Source of the DNA: CBFGRU01 sp965651255
Lineage (GTDB): Bacteria > Planctomycetota > Phycisphaerae > Phycisphaerales > SM1A02
Assembly (NCBI GenBank): GCA_965651255.1
Contig: CBFGRU010000199.1
Location: forward strand, 1 to 6,080
DNA length: 6,080 bases
Direction: 5' to 3'
Each line of letters opens with the position of its first letter. The first letter of the stretch is position 1. Positions 1-5,496 of the stretch are shown here, in pieces. Below the pieces are notes generated by a model. That model was not told where the DNA came from. It saw nothing but the letters and a program-made list of their open reading frames with translations, and made no database searches. The translations under genes were made by a program, and so were the position numbers.

Positions 1-628
1 ACAGTCCGATCGCGTAGTAGGTGTAATCCGGCAGATCGCTGATTGATCTTGCCAATTCTCGAAGTGCGGTCTGGATCTTCAGGTTGTCCGCCATTGATCC
101 GGAGACATCCACGACGTAGGCGAAGCGCGTGCCGCGACCGCTGACGCCGAAGAACGATGTGCTCGCGCCGCCGCCGCCGATTGCCATGCCGCCTGAATCA
201 GACCCCGCGCCTCCCAGCGACTCCATCGCCCCCCCTCCGACCACGCCCAGATCGGAGATCGCGGTGTTTTCCATTTCCAGCGTCGATTCATTCTCGGGCA
301 TCTCTGTCATTTCGGAGATGATGTCCGCCGAGTCTTCGAGTTCCGGCTGCTCGAGAGCAGTGAGTTCCTCCCGGTCGAGCGAGTTGAATTCAATTGACAC
401 TGCTTCAGTCAGCGGCCCGGCTGGCGCATCCCGCCGAATCGAATCCAGGTACCACAGAATGCTCAGGTGCACCAGCAGCGACAGTGCAGCGCCACCGATG
501 AGGATGTTGCGTCGCCGCTGCCGACGCACCAGTTCACGTTCGAGTTCGAGCTGGTCGAGAATCGCCCGAACTTCTTCCACGGTCGCCGGTTTTCTTTTGA
601 AAGTCGTCGGCGGTGGTTTGTGAATCAT
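1..628 (-). CDS. VWA-domain membrane protein, N-terminal part (runs off the window)
   Basis: Read on the minus strand from ATG at 628, the frame is open to the window edge and gives 209 residues; the C-terminus is missing. Residues 1-40 are a basic, probably cytoplasmic, partly helical segment (RELVRRQRRR at 31-40). Residues 41-61 form one membrane span with a TonB-like look (SLLVHLSILWYL). Residues 75-125 are acidic and 126-156 are a Gly-rich linker. At 169-179 FAYVVDVSGSM opens a von Willebrand A domain; D174, S176 and S178 are the DxSxS metal-binding (MIDAS) motif. The protein is probably a type II inner-membrane protein with the VWA domain outside the cytoplasm. Its function is unknown; such domains usually mediate metal-dependent protein binding. 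The start at 628 is preferred because of a strong Shine-Dalgarno just upstream; an in-frame ATG at 643 overlaps that site. The gene is divergent from pyrH. Confidence 0.85.
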   Translation of the reverse strand, partial: MIHKPPPTTFKRKPATVEEVRAILDQLELERELVRRQRRRNILIGGAALSLLVHLSILWYLDSIRRDAPAGPLTEAVSIEFNSLDREELTALEQPELEDSADIISEMTEMPENESTLEMENTAISDLGVVGGGAMESLGGAGSDSGGMAIGGGGASTSFFGVSGRGTRFAYVVDVSGSMADNLKIQTALRELARSISDLPDYTYYAIGL

Positions 629-632
629 GCCG

Positions 633-641
633 ACCTCCTCC
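633..641 (-). promoter_or_regulatory. Ribosome binding site of the VWA gene
   Basis: On the minus strand GGAGGAGGT lies 4 bases before the ATG at 628, with its GGAGG core 8 bases away. It is a near-perfect anti-Shine-Dalgarno match. It decides the start at 628 over the in-frame ATG at 643, which it directly abuts. Confidence 0.75.
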
Positions 642-717
642 ATGAATACGCGGCCTGCTGAGCTTCCCTGCGCATGCGGCAAACAGTCGCACCATCATAG
701 TCAAACGTCCGATACCC

Positions 718-730
718 TGAAACGGTTTCA
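718..730. promoter_or_regulatory. 13-bp palindrome, candidate operator between the VWA gene and pyrH
   Basis: TGAAACGGTTTCA has perfect 6-bp arms around a single central base. It sits 9 bases upstream of the predicted pyrH -35 box, inside the divergent intergenic region. The half-site TGAAAC resembles LacI-family operator half-sites, but the odd spacing does not fit the commonest ones and no such regulator is encoded here. It could regulate either gene or be chance. Confidence 0.3.
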
Positions 731-739
731 CAAAGCCAC

Positions 740-768
740 TTGACCGCACGCCCTGATTCCGGTGCAAT
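740..768 (+). promoter_or_regulatory. Candidate sigma-70 promoter of pyrH
   Basis: TTGACC (740-745) and TGCAAT (763-768) are separated by 17 bases, the ideal spacing. The -35 box matches the consensus at five of six positions and the -10 box at four of six. Transcription would begin near 775, giving a leader of about 26 bases. A weak AGGA at 787-790 could serve as the ribosome binding site for the ATG at 801. Confidence 0.45.
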
Positions 769-800
769 CTGGCGCCACCACACGCAAGGATTCTCGCCCA

Positions 801-1529
801 ATGCCGGATGCCTCTGTTCCCCGCTACCGTCGCGTCATCCTGAAAATCAGCGGCGAAGGATTCGCCAAGCAGAAGGAGTTCGGCATCGATCCCGAGGAGC
901 TTTCGCTCATCGCCGATGAAGTCGTCGATGCGGCCTCCATCGGAACACAGGTCGCTGTTGTCGTCGGAGGAGGCAACATCATTCGTGGAGCCGTACTCGC
1001 CCAGGACGGCCTGATCCAGCAGGCCACCGCCGACTACATGGGCATGCTCGGAACGGTGATCAACGCCCTCGCCCTCAAAGAAGCACTTGAATCCAAGGGC
1101 ACACCGGCTCGTGTCCTCTCGGCGATCAACCTCACCGCGGTGGCTGAACCCTTCATTCGCGGCCGTGCGATCCGCCATCTCGAAAAAGGGCGCGTCGTCA
1201 TCCTGGCCGCCGGGACCGGAAATCCATTTTTCACCACCGATACCTGCGCCGTCCTCCGCGGCGTTGAACTCGGGGCCGACATTCTGCTCAAAGCGACGAA
1301 GGTTGATGGCGTCTACGACCGTGATCCACACAAACACAAAGACGCCCAGCGCTACGAATCACTCACCTTCGCCGAAGCGCTTGACAAGCAGTTGCGCGTG
1401 ATGGACCTCACCGCGCTCTCCATGTGCCTCGAACATCGCCTGCCCGTCATGGTCTTCGACTTCAAAATCCGCGGCAATATGCGCCGCGCCGTGGCAGGCG
1501 AGTCCGGCGGCACACTCATCACCGTCTGA
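801..1529 (+). CDS. pyrH: UMP kinase (uridylate kinase)
   Basis: Cytoplasmic kinase that converts UMP plus ATP to UDP, the first committed step from UMP toward UTP and CTP; the bacterial enzyme is a hexamer of the amino-acid-kinase fold. The 242-residue product matches the usual ~240. Visible family motifs are VILKISGEGF near 12-21 (phosphate binding), VVVGGGNIIRGA at 53-64, DYMGMLGTVINALAL at 78-92, AGTGNPFFTTDT at 137-148 and KATKVDGVYDRDP at 164-176 (nucleotide site). The ATG at 801 is chosen because PRYRRVILKISGE then begins as in known PyrH proteins; the frame is open further upstream to a non-ATG start at 762, which would add an unconserved leader overlapping the predicted promoter. In many bacteria pyrH sits between tsf and frr; here neither is adjacent and the gene appears monocistronic. 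Identification is firm. Confidence 0.97.
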   Translation: MPDASVPRYRRVILKISGEGFAKQKEFGIDPEELSLIADEVVDAASIGTQVAVVVGGGNIIRGAVLAQDGLIQQATADYMGMLGTVINALALKEALESKGTPARVLSAINLTAVAEPFIRGRAIRHLEKGRVVILAAGTGNPFFTTDTCAVLRGVELGADILLKATKVDGVYDRDPHKHKDAQRYESLTFAEALDKQLRVMDLTALSMCLEHRLPVMVFDFKIRGNMRRAVAGESGGTLITV

Positions 1530-1532
1530 ACG

Positions 1533-1554
1533 GTCGAAAGATCAACTTTCCGAC
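1533..1554 (+). terminator. Weak hairpin after pyrH
   Basis: GTCGAAAG (1533-1540) can pair with CTTTCCGAC (1546-1554) across a 5-base loop with one bulged C, starting 3 bases after the pyrH stop. There is no run of T after it, so it is not a canonical intrinsic terminator. It may instead protect the 3' end of the mRNA or be chance. Confidence 0.3.
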
Positions 1555-1592
1555 TCTGAATGATACTTTCTCGAATCTTCGCCAATTGATCC

Positions 1593-1609
1593 CAAATCAC
1601 TGAGATTTG
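1593..1609. other. Small hairpin in the convergent spacer
   Basis: CAAATC (1593-1598) and GATTTG (1604-1609) are perfect inverted repeats around a 5-base loop. They lie in the lower-GC spacer (1530-1741) between pyrH and the exporter operon, which converge here. No protein-like frame was found in the 1530-1741 spacer. The hairpin may contribute to transcription ending from either side, but lacks a T-tract. Confidence 0.25.
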
Positions 1610-1679
1610 CACACTCGAATTCGGCGATCCCCAATTCTCGCCAAAATCGTGATATTCAGCGCACCCAATGACACTCTTT

Positions 1680-1708
1680 GACACGAACCGCGGCGCTCCG
1701 TGCGTGTC
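1680..1708. terminator. Larger hairpin in the convergent spacer, possible end of the exporter operon transcript
   Basis: GACACG (1680-1685) pairs with CGTGTC (1703-1708). Nested inside, CGCGG (1689-1693) pairs with CCGTG (1698-1702) with one wobble, leaving a 4-base loop and a 3-base bulge. It begins 33 bases beyond the last stop codon (1742) of the minus-strand operon, where a terminator would be expected. No T-tract follows on the minus strand, so an intrinsic mechanism is uncertain. Confidence 0.3.
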
Positions 1709-1741
1709 CGAAAAAGAGTTTCAATCCGGCCATATTAGCTG

Positions 1742-1915
1742 TCACTTACCGCGCACTTTCGACCCGAACCAGCGCGCCAGAGTGACCGTTGCGACCACCC
1801 CATGCGCGCCGATCATCTGCCGATTGATGCTCGGATCAATCATGTCCAGCGCCGTGCGCACCGATTGTTTGCCGTTCGTTTCATCGATGCCCGCTTCGGC
1901 GCGCACCGTTTGCAC
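1742..1915 (-). CDS. Possible 57-residue small protein directly behind the ABC permease, in the same frame
   Basis: The permease ends KRDF-TAG. After TAG and one Gly codon the same frame continues from GTG (1915) for 57 codons to TGA (1742-1744), beginning VQTVRAEAGIDETNG and ending RWFGSKVRGK. I counted G or C at about 75% of third positions but 47% of second positions, the skew expected of a real gene in GC-rich DNA. The product is mixed polar with a mildly hydrophobic stretch at 35-50 and I recognise no family. There is no good Shine-Dalgarno before the GTG, so translation would depend on ribosomes ending at the permease stop. Alternatives are an ancestral permease tail cut off by a TAG mutation or sequencing error, readthrough, or chance, since frames of this length are not rare in GC-rich DNA. 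Related permeases usually end near an RDF-like motif, which favours a separate small gene or remnant. Confidence 0.3.
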   Translation of the reverse strand: MQTVRAEAGIDETNGKQSVRTALDMIDPSINRQMIGAHGVVATVTLARWFGSKVRGK

Positions 1916-1918
1916 GCC

Positions 1919-3040
1919 CTAGAAATCGCGCTTATGAAAGATCCATCCCGCTGCCAGCAGTACCAGCAACTCAAACGCAAGACTTGTGCCCAGCACCCAC
2001 CAGACCGAACGATCGCGCAACTCGCGCACGAACTCGAGTTGCGTTGCCTCATTGTCGGCGCGAAACTGTCCGGTCTCCGGGTCGTACGAACCCATCGCAT
2101 CACCACCCGCATCCGTCCCCCCCGGCAATTCGGCCAAGTCGATCAACCAGCGTTCAAGCAGATCGATTGTCTCGCCGGTCTTGGGGAGCACGGTCTTCAG
2201 GCCGTACACAATATTGTAAATCACTCCAACGGTTTGCCCGTTTCCCTGCGCTTCCTCCAGATCGGCCTGCGCGCGAACCAATCGTTCCTCAACCGCAGGC
2301 ACACGCTCGGGGTCCCGTTCATGCCACATTTCGATTGATCGTTCGTTCGCCTCGATACTGCGCTCGATCGCCGCGATGCGCTGCTCGTTGGTCGTCTTCA
2401 TCATCAGGACGATGCCATCAGCCATGTTCAGGAGGAACAGTCCGAACCAGACCAGCAGCGTCAGCAGCAAAGCCGCAATGGTTGATCGTGTCACCAGGCC
2501 CAGCAACGTGCAGATGGCAAACAGATAGCTGAAGAAGATGACAACCAAAGGAATGGCGATGAACAACGCCGGCTCCCACACATCGCCGCGCACCCCCAGC
2601 ACCAGAAACGACGCGGTGCAGAACACCGCGACCTGCAACGTCACGAAAAGCAATCCACCACAATACTTCGTAATGAACAGCCGCCAGCGGCCGATCGGTT
2701 TCGAAAGCACCAGGTCAATTGCCCCGCTCGAGATGAGATCGGGAAAGATGCTCGCCGTCGAGACCAGCGCGAGGATCGTCGCGATCCACGCCAGCCAGAA
2801 CGCCACACCAAAGTTCGTGAACAATGTCTTGTAGAAGACATCCCGCGGAATCAGCGCCGTGGTGATGTTCAACTCACCGGTCGGAAGATGCCACCAGAGG
2901 ATGGTCAGCCCCTCCTCATCGATCCCCACGGCGGCAAACACCGCGACCACCAGACCCGAGAGAATGAGCGTAATCCAGAACATCTTTCGGGCGTTCAGCT
3001 CACGGTACGCATCGACCAGAAGGGCAAGGGTCTGTCTCAT
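1919..3040 (-). CDS. ABC-2 type exporter permease with a charged insertion before the last membrane span
   Basis: Inner-membrane subunit of an ABC exporter; pairs with the ATPase encoded immediately upstream. The 373-residue product has predicted spans near 20-40, 78-99, 127-150, 156-183, 187-214 and 345-367, the six-helix plan of ABC-2 permeases. The segment FPDLISSGAIDLVLSKPIGRWRLFITKY (99-126, described by position) is typical of the family's cytoplasmic coupling region after span 2. Between spans 5 and 6 lies a ~130-residue soluble loop: 216-266 is highly charged and helix- or coiled-coil-like (repeated IEA/ERSIE units), then a YNIVYGLKTVLPKTGETIDLL segment spans 275-295. The normal loop is much shorter. 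The start at 3040 overlaps the ATPase stop as ATGA, indicating translational coupling. The substrate cannot be told from sequence. The protein ends FHKRDF, a typical C-terminus for this family. Confidence 0.92.
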   Translation of the reverse strand: MRQTLALLVDAYRELNARKMFWITLILSGLVVAVFAAVGIDEEGLTILWWHLPTGELNITTALIPRDVFYKTLFTNFGVAFWLAWIATILALVSTASIFPDLISSGAIDLVLSKPIGRWRLFITKYCGGLLFVTLQVAVFCTASFLVLGVRGDVWEPALFIAIPLVVIFFSYLFAICTLLGLVTRSTIAALLLTLLVWFGLFLLNMADGIVLMMKTTNEQRIAAIERSIEANERSIEMWHERDPERVPAVEERLVRAQADLEEAQGNGQTVGVIYNIVYGLKTVLPKTGETIDLLERWLIDLAELPGGTDAGGDAMGSYDPETGQFRADNEATQLEFVRELRDRSVWWVLGTSLAFELLVLLAAGWIFHKRDF

Positions 3041-4089
3041 GACGATGCACCTCCCGTCCCGCCAGACGTCGTTTGCGGCGGAGCCGAAGGACGCCCCGGA
3101 CCACTCCCGGCCTGCCGACGTATCGCCTGCGCCGCGCCGGGCAGTCGCTCTTTGCCCGTTTCGGGATCAATGATCGCCCGCATGAAAAGATCTTCAAGCG
3201 ACTCCCGAACCGGTCGCACACTCACGATCACGCGCCCTTCCCGCCGCAGTTCATCCAATAATGGCTGCACACCAGCCGGGTCCGCGCCGTGACGCACCAC
3301 GCGATGCCGACCGTTCACCTCGCTCATTCGCAGGTCATTTCGTCCGATGAATCCCGCCGGCGGGTCGCCCTCAAACTCCACTTCATACCGCTGGCTGTCG
3401 CGGGTCAATTCATCCAGCGTGCCGTGCAGCGCCACCTGCCCCTGCACCAGAATCGCCACGCGCCCGCAGACCATCTCCAACTCGCTCAGCAGATGCGAGT
3501 TCAACAGGATCGTGTGCCCCCGCGCACGAAGTTTGATCAGAACATCACGAATCTCGCGGCGACCGACCGGGTCCACACCATCGGTCGGTTCATCCAAAAC
3601 GACCAGGTCAGGATCATTCATCAGCGCCTGCGCGAGACCAATTCGTTGCATCATGCCTTTGGAGTAGCTCGACACGCGCTTGCCTGCCCAGTCGGTCATG
3701 CCAACCGTCGCGAGCAGTTCATCGGCGCGCTTCTTCCGCGTCGGTCGATCAACATTCGAGAGGGCGGCAAAGAACTCCAGCGTCTGACGACCCGTCAGAT
3801 AGCGCGGGAAACGGTGATGCTCCGGCAGATACCCGATCCGGCCGAGCGTGGCTTTGTGACCGACGGGCCTTCCCAGCACCATGCCATTCGCCCGGGTCGG
3901 CCGCACCACCGTCATCATGATCTTGACCAGCGTGGACTTTCCCGCTCCGTTGGGTCCGAGCAGGCCAAAGATTTCCCCGCGTTGAATTCTCAGGTCCACG
4001 CCGCGGAGGGCATGCACTTTTCCCCGGTAGACCTTCTCGACACCGTGGAGATCAACGGCCAGTTCAGATTGAGAAGCGGTGCCAACCAT
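3037..4089 (-). CDS. ABC exporter ATP-binding protein
   Basis: Cytoplasmic ATPase that powers the adjacent ABC-2 permease. In the 350-residue product Walker A is GPNGAGKST (45-53), the Q-loop position reads YLPEHHRF (E90 replaces Gln, common in this exporter subgroup), the signature is YSKGMMQRI (142-150), Walker B is LVVLDEPTDGVD (162-173) and the switch His is H199 in LLNSHLL. All catalytic residues are present. Residues 225-305 form a C-terminal accessory domain with REGRVIVSVRPVRESLEDLFM near its end, as in CcmA/NatA-like exporters. The last ~40 residues are a Gly/Pro/Ser/Thr-rich, probably disordered tail. It is the first gene of the operon and overlaps the permease start by four bases. 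The ATG at 4089 fits the family's N-terminus (LAVDLHGVEKVYRG); its Shine-Dalgarno is weak. Substrate is unknown. Confidence 0.95.
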   Translation of the reverse strand: MVGTASQSELAVDLHGVEKVYRGKVHALRGVDLRIQRGEIFGLLGPNGAGKSTLVKIMMTVVRPTRANGMVLGRPVGHKATLGRIGYLPEHHRFPRYLTGRQTLEFFAALSNVDRPTRKKRADELLATVGMTDWAGKRVSSYSKGMMQRIGLAQALMNDPDLVVLDEPTDGVDPVGRREIRDVLIKLRARGHTILLNSHLLSELEMVCGRVAILVQGQVALHGTLDELTRDSQRYEVEFEGDPPAGFIGRNDLRMSEVNGRHRVVRHGADPAGVQPLLDELRREGRVIVSVRPVRESLEDLFMRAIIDPETGKERLPGAAQAIRRQAGSGPGRPSAPPQTTSGGTGGASS

Positions 4090-4160
4090 GTTCGATGCGT
4101 GCCTTCAGCGTGAAAAAAATGCTCGCGGGCTCGTGAATCGTTCATTCTTGCGGACCATCC

Positions 4161-4187
4161 GCTGCCCGGCACGACGGCCGGAGCAGC
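4161..4187. other. Strong GC-rich hairpin upstream of the exporter operon
   Basis: GCTGCCCGGC (4161-4170) pairs with GCCGG-A-GCAGC (4177-4187) through ten base pairs with one bulged A and a 6-base loop. It lies 72 bases upstream of the ATPase start and just past the predicted operon promoter. No T-tract follows on either strand. It could be a 5' leader structure or a protein site; no riboswitch class is recognised. Confidence 0.35.
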
Positions 4188-4188
4188 T

Positions 4189-4217
4189 TTCGTACCCCGT
4201 GAGTGGGAAATCGTCAA
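4189..4217 (-). promoter_or_regulatory. Candidate promoter of the ABC exporter operon
   Basis: On the minus strand TTGACG (4217-4212) is followed after 17 bases by TACGAA (4194-4189). The -35 box is good and the -10 box weak. Transcription would begin near 4182 with a leader of about 90 bases before the ATPase ATG. The divergent regulator's operators lie about 70 bases or more upstream of this -35 box, so direct control by that regulator is not implied by position alone. Confidence 0.35.
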
Positions 4218-4277
4218 ACCGTGTTTCAGCACCAACGCCGATTTCCCGGCGATACGGGAGTGCCGTGCCCGATGCTC

Positions 4278-4305
4278 TTGACTTGAGCATACCGTTTGGT
4301 ATGCT
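4278..4305 (+). promoter_or_regulatory. Candidate sigma-70 promoter of the TetR-SRPBCC unit
   Basis: TTGACT (4278-4283) and TATGCT (4300-4305) are 16 bases apart. Operator 1 fills the spacer and covers the -10 box, so a bound repressor would block RNA polymerase. Transcription would start near 4311-4313, only about 10-12 bases before the ATG at 4323, leaving no room for a normal Shine-Dalgarno; the regulator mRNA would have a very short leader. Confidence 0.5.
4286..4305. promoter_or_regulatory. Operator 1: palindrome in the regulator promoter
   Basis: AGCATACCGTTTGGTATGCT is an inverted repeat with perfect 8-bp arms and a 4-base centre. The arrangement (ACC-N4-GGT core) is like known TetR-family sites, including the NemR box recalled as TAGACC-N4-GGTCTA. 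Its place between and over the -35 and -10 boxes fits autorepression by the TetR protein encoded just downstream. Confidence 0.7.
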
Positions 4306-4309
4306 TGGC

Positions 4310-4325
4310 CATACTGATTGGTATG
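4310..4325. promoter_or_regulatory. Operator 2: second, imperfect copy over the start codon
   Basis: CATACTGATTGGTATG repeats the CATAC/GTATG arms of operator 1 with mismatches in the inner positions. Its centre is 22 bp from that of operator 1, about two helical turns, so two dimers could sit on the same face of the DNA. Its right arm contains the ATG (4323-4325) of the regulator gene. Confidence 0.6.
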
Positions 4326-4955
4326 TCGAAATCGCACCCCACCCAACCCGACTCACGCACACGCCTGCTCCAGAGTGCTCTGTGCATCATCCGCCAGCGC
4401 GGGTACACCGCCACCACGGTGGAGGATCTCTGCGATGCAGCCGGCGTGACGAAGGGAAGCTTCTTCCATCACTTTCAGAGCAAGGATCATCTCGCCCTCG
4501 CCGCCATCGAGTACTGGAACGATTTCGCCGGCAGTGTTTTTGCCGCCGCGCCGTACCAGAACGTGTCCGACCCGCGCCGCAAGCTGCTGGGGTACATCGA
4601 CTTTCGCAGGGAGCTGATCGTCGGCGAGACCGCGGAGTTCACCTGCCTGCTCGGAACGATGGCGCAGGAGGTGTTTCTTTCGCATCCGGCGCTGGCGGCC
4701 GCGGCCGGTGAAGGCATCGAGCGACATGTTGCAACCCTTGTGCCAATTGTTGAAGCCGCCAAGAAGCAGTGCGCCCCGCGTGCCCGGTGGAAGGCCGAAG
4801 GCCTTGCTCGCCATCTGCAAACGGTGCTGCAAGGGGCGTTCATCATGGCGAAGGCCGGCGGTGGCGCTCCGGTCGCCCGCGAGAGCGTTGCTCACCTTCG
4901 CCGCTATGTCGAAACGCTGCTGCCCGCTGCGCCAGCCCGAAGAAACAGGACGTAA
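4323..4955 (+). CDS. TetR/AcrR-family transcriptional repressor, possibly NemR-like electrophile sensor
   Basis: DNA-binding repressor, 210 residues, the usual TetR length. Helices 1-3 span roughly 9-58; the helix-turn-helix is about 32-51 (TVEDLCDAAGVTKGSFFHHF) followed by QSKDHL. Residues 60-200 form the ligand-binding and dimer domain, including FTCLLGTMAQEV at 106-117. Cys are at 21, 37, 108 and 150. C108 and K177 (FIMAK) appear to correspond, both with an offset of two, to C106 and K175 of E. coli NemR, a pair known to form a redox-controlled bond; this comparison is from memory and is inference. ATG 4323 is chosen because operator 2 and the promoter cover everything upstream; an in-frame TTG at 4296 would lie inside operator 1. 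It probably represses itself and the SRPBCC gene 82 bases downstream. The effector is unknown. Confidence 0.92.
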   Translation: MSKSHPTQPDSRTRLLQSALCIIRQRGYTATTVEDLCDAAGVTKGSFFHHFQSKDHLALAAIEYWNDFAGSVFAAAPYQNVSDPRRKLLGYIDFRRELIVGETAEFTCLLGTMAQEVFLSHPALAAAAGEGIERHVATLVPIVEAAKKQCAPRARWKAEGLARHLQTVLQGAFIMAKAGGGAPVARESVAHLRRYVETLLPAAPARRNRT

Positions 4956-5023
4956 ACCACTTCGATGGCGCGTTTCAGAAGCGTCATCGTCTGCCAGTCA
5001 CATCACTTCAACTCAGATTCAGA

Positions 5024-5030
5024 ACAGGAG
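5024..5030 (+). promoter_or_regulatory. Ribosome binding site of the SRPBCC gene
   Basis: ACAGGAG ends 7 bases before the ATG at 5038, ideal spacing. It fixes this start although the frame is open upstream to 4708 inside the TetR gene. The 82-base gap after the regulator contains no obvious separate promoter. Confidence 0.75.
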
Positions 5031-5037
5031 ATTCACC

Positions 5038-5496
5038 ATGCCCAATTCCGTTCATCTTCAACGGGTGCTGCGCGCTTCGGCCGATCGCGTGTACCGCGCC
5101 TTTCTCGATCCGTCCGCACTCGTCAAGTGGCAGCCACCGAACGGCTTCACCGGCACGGTGCACGAAATCAATCCCGTCGTTGGCGGCGGCTATCGCATGT
5201 CATTCACCAACTTCACCACCGGCGAAAGTCATGCCTTTGGCGGAAAGTATCTCGAACTCCGCGAGAATGAGCGCATTGTCGCCACCGATACATTTGACGA
5301 TCCGAACATGCCCGGCGAAATGACGACCAGCATCACCATTCGCCCCGTCACGATCGGCGTCGAACTGGACATCGTGCAGGAAGGCCTGCCGGAAATGATC
5401 CCCGCGGAAGCATGCTGCCTTGGCTGGCAGGAGTCGCTTGATCTGCTCGCGCGCCTCGTCGAGCCCGAGATTCGCGGCTGCGCGGGTGGAGATTGA
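5038..5496 (+). CDS. SRPBCC-fold protein of the AHSA1 type (Hsp90-activator-like / START-like)
   Basis: Cytoplasmic 152-residue protein of the helix-grip (Bet v1-like) fold with a hydrophobic cavity. Features seen are HLQRVLRASADRVYRAFLDP (6-25, first strand and helix), PSALVKWQPPNGF (25-37, the conserved W31 region), VVGGGYRMSFTNF (47-59), FGGKYLELRENERIVATDTFDD (67-88) and the C-terminal long helix GWQESLDLLARLVEP (129-143). This order and length match AHSA1-domain proteins. Bacterial members bind small hydrophobic molecules or have no known role; homology to the eukaryotic Hsp90 activator covers only the C-terminal-type domain and does not imply chaperone work. It follows the TetR gene in the same direction, a common pairing, so it probably helps bind or detoxify the molecule that relieves the repressor. 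No cofactor or catalytic residues could be assigned. Confidence 0.9.
   Translation: MPNSVHLQRVLRASADRVYRAFLDPSALVKWQPPNGFTGTVHEINPVVGGGYRMSFTNFTTGESHAFGGKYLELRENERIVATDTFDDPNMPGEMTTSITIRPVTIGVELDIVQEGLPEMIPAEACCLGWQESLDLLARLVEPEIRGCAGGD

Noticed and set aside
534..1337. 267-codon minus-strand frame antisense to pyrH and overlapping the VWA gene
   Set aside because: It overlaps most of pyrH and the start of the VWA gene in another frame; the product has no family features. It is a shadow of pyrH codon bias.
1670..1684. GACAC direct repeat spaced by TCTTT
   Set aside because: Only two 5-base copies; no further units or element ends, so it is likely chance or part of the nearby hairpin.
1668..2338. 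Plus-strand frames at 1668-1922 and 1802-2338
   Set aside because: Both lie antisense to the permease or its in-frame extension, lack ribosome sites and do not resemble proteins.
3289..4113. 274-codon plus-strand frame antisense to the ABC ATPase
   Set aside because: It is fully antisense to an ATPase with all motifs intact; the His/Arg/Gln-rich product is typical of a shadow.
4708..5037. N-terminal extension of the SRPBCC frame back to an ATG at 4708
   Set aside because: It would overlap the TetR gene by about 250 bases, whereas an ideal Shine-Dalgarno precedes the ATG at 5038 where the conserved fold begins.
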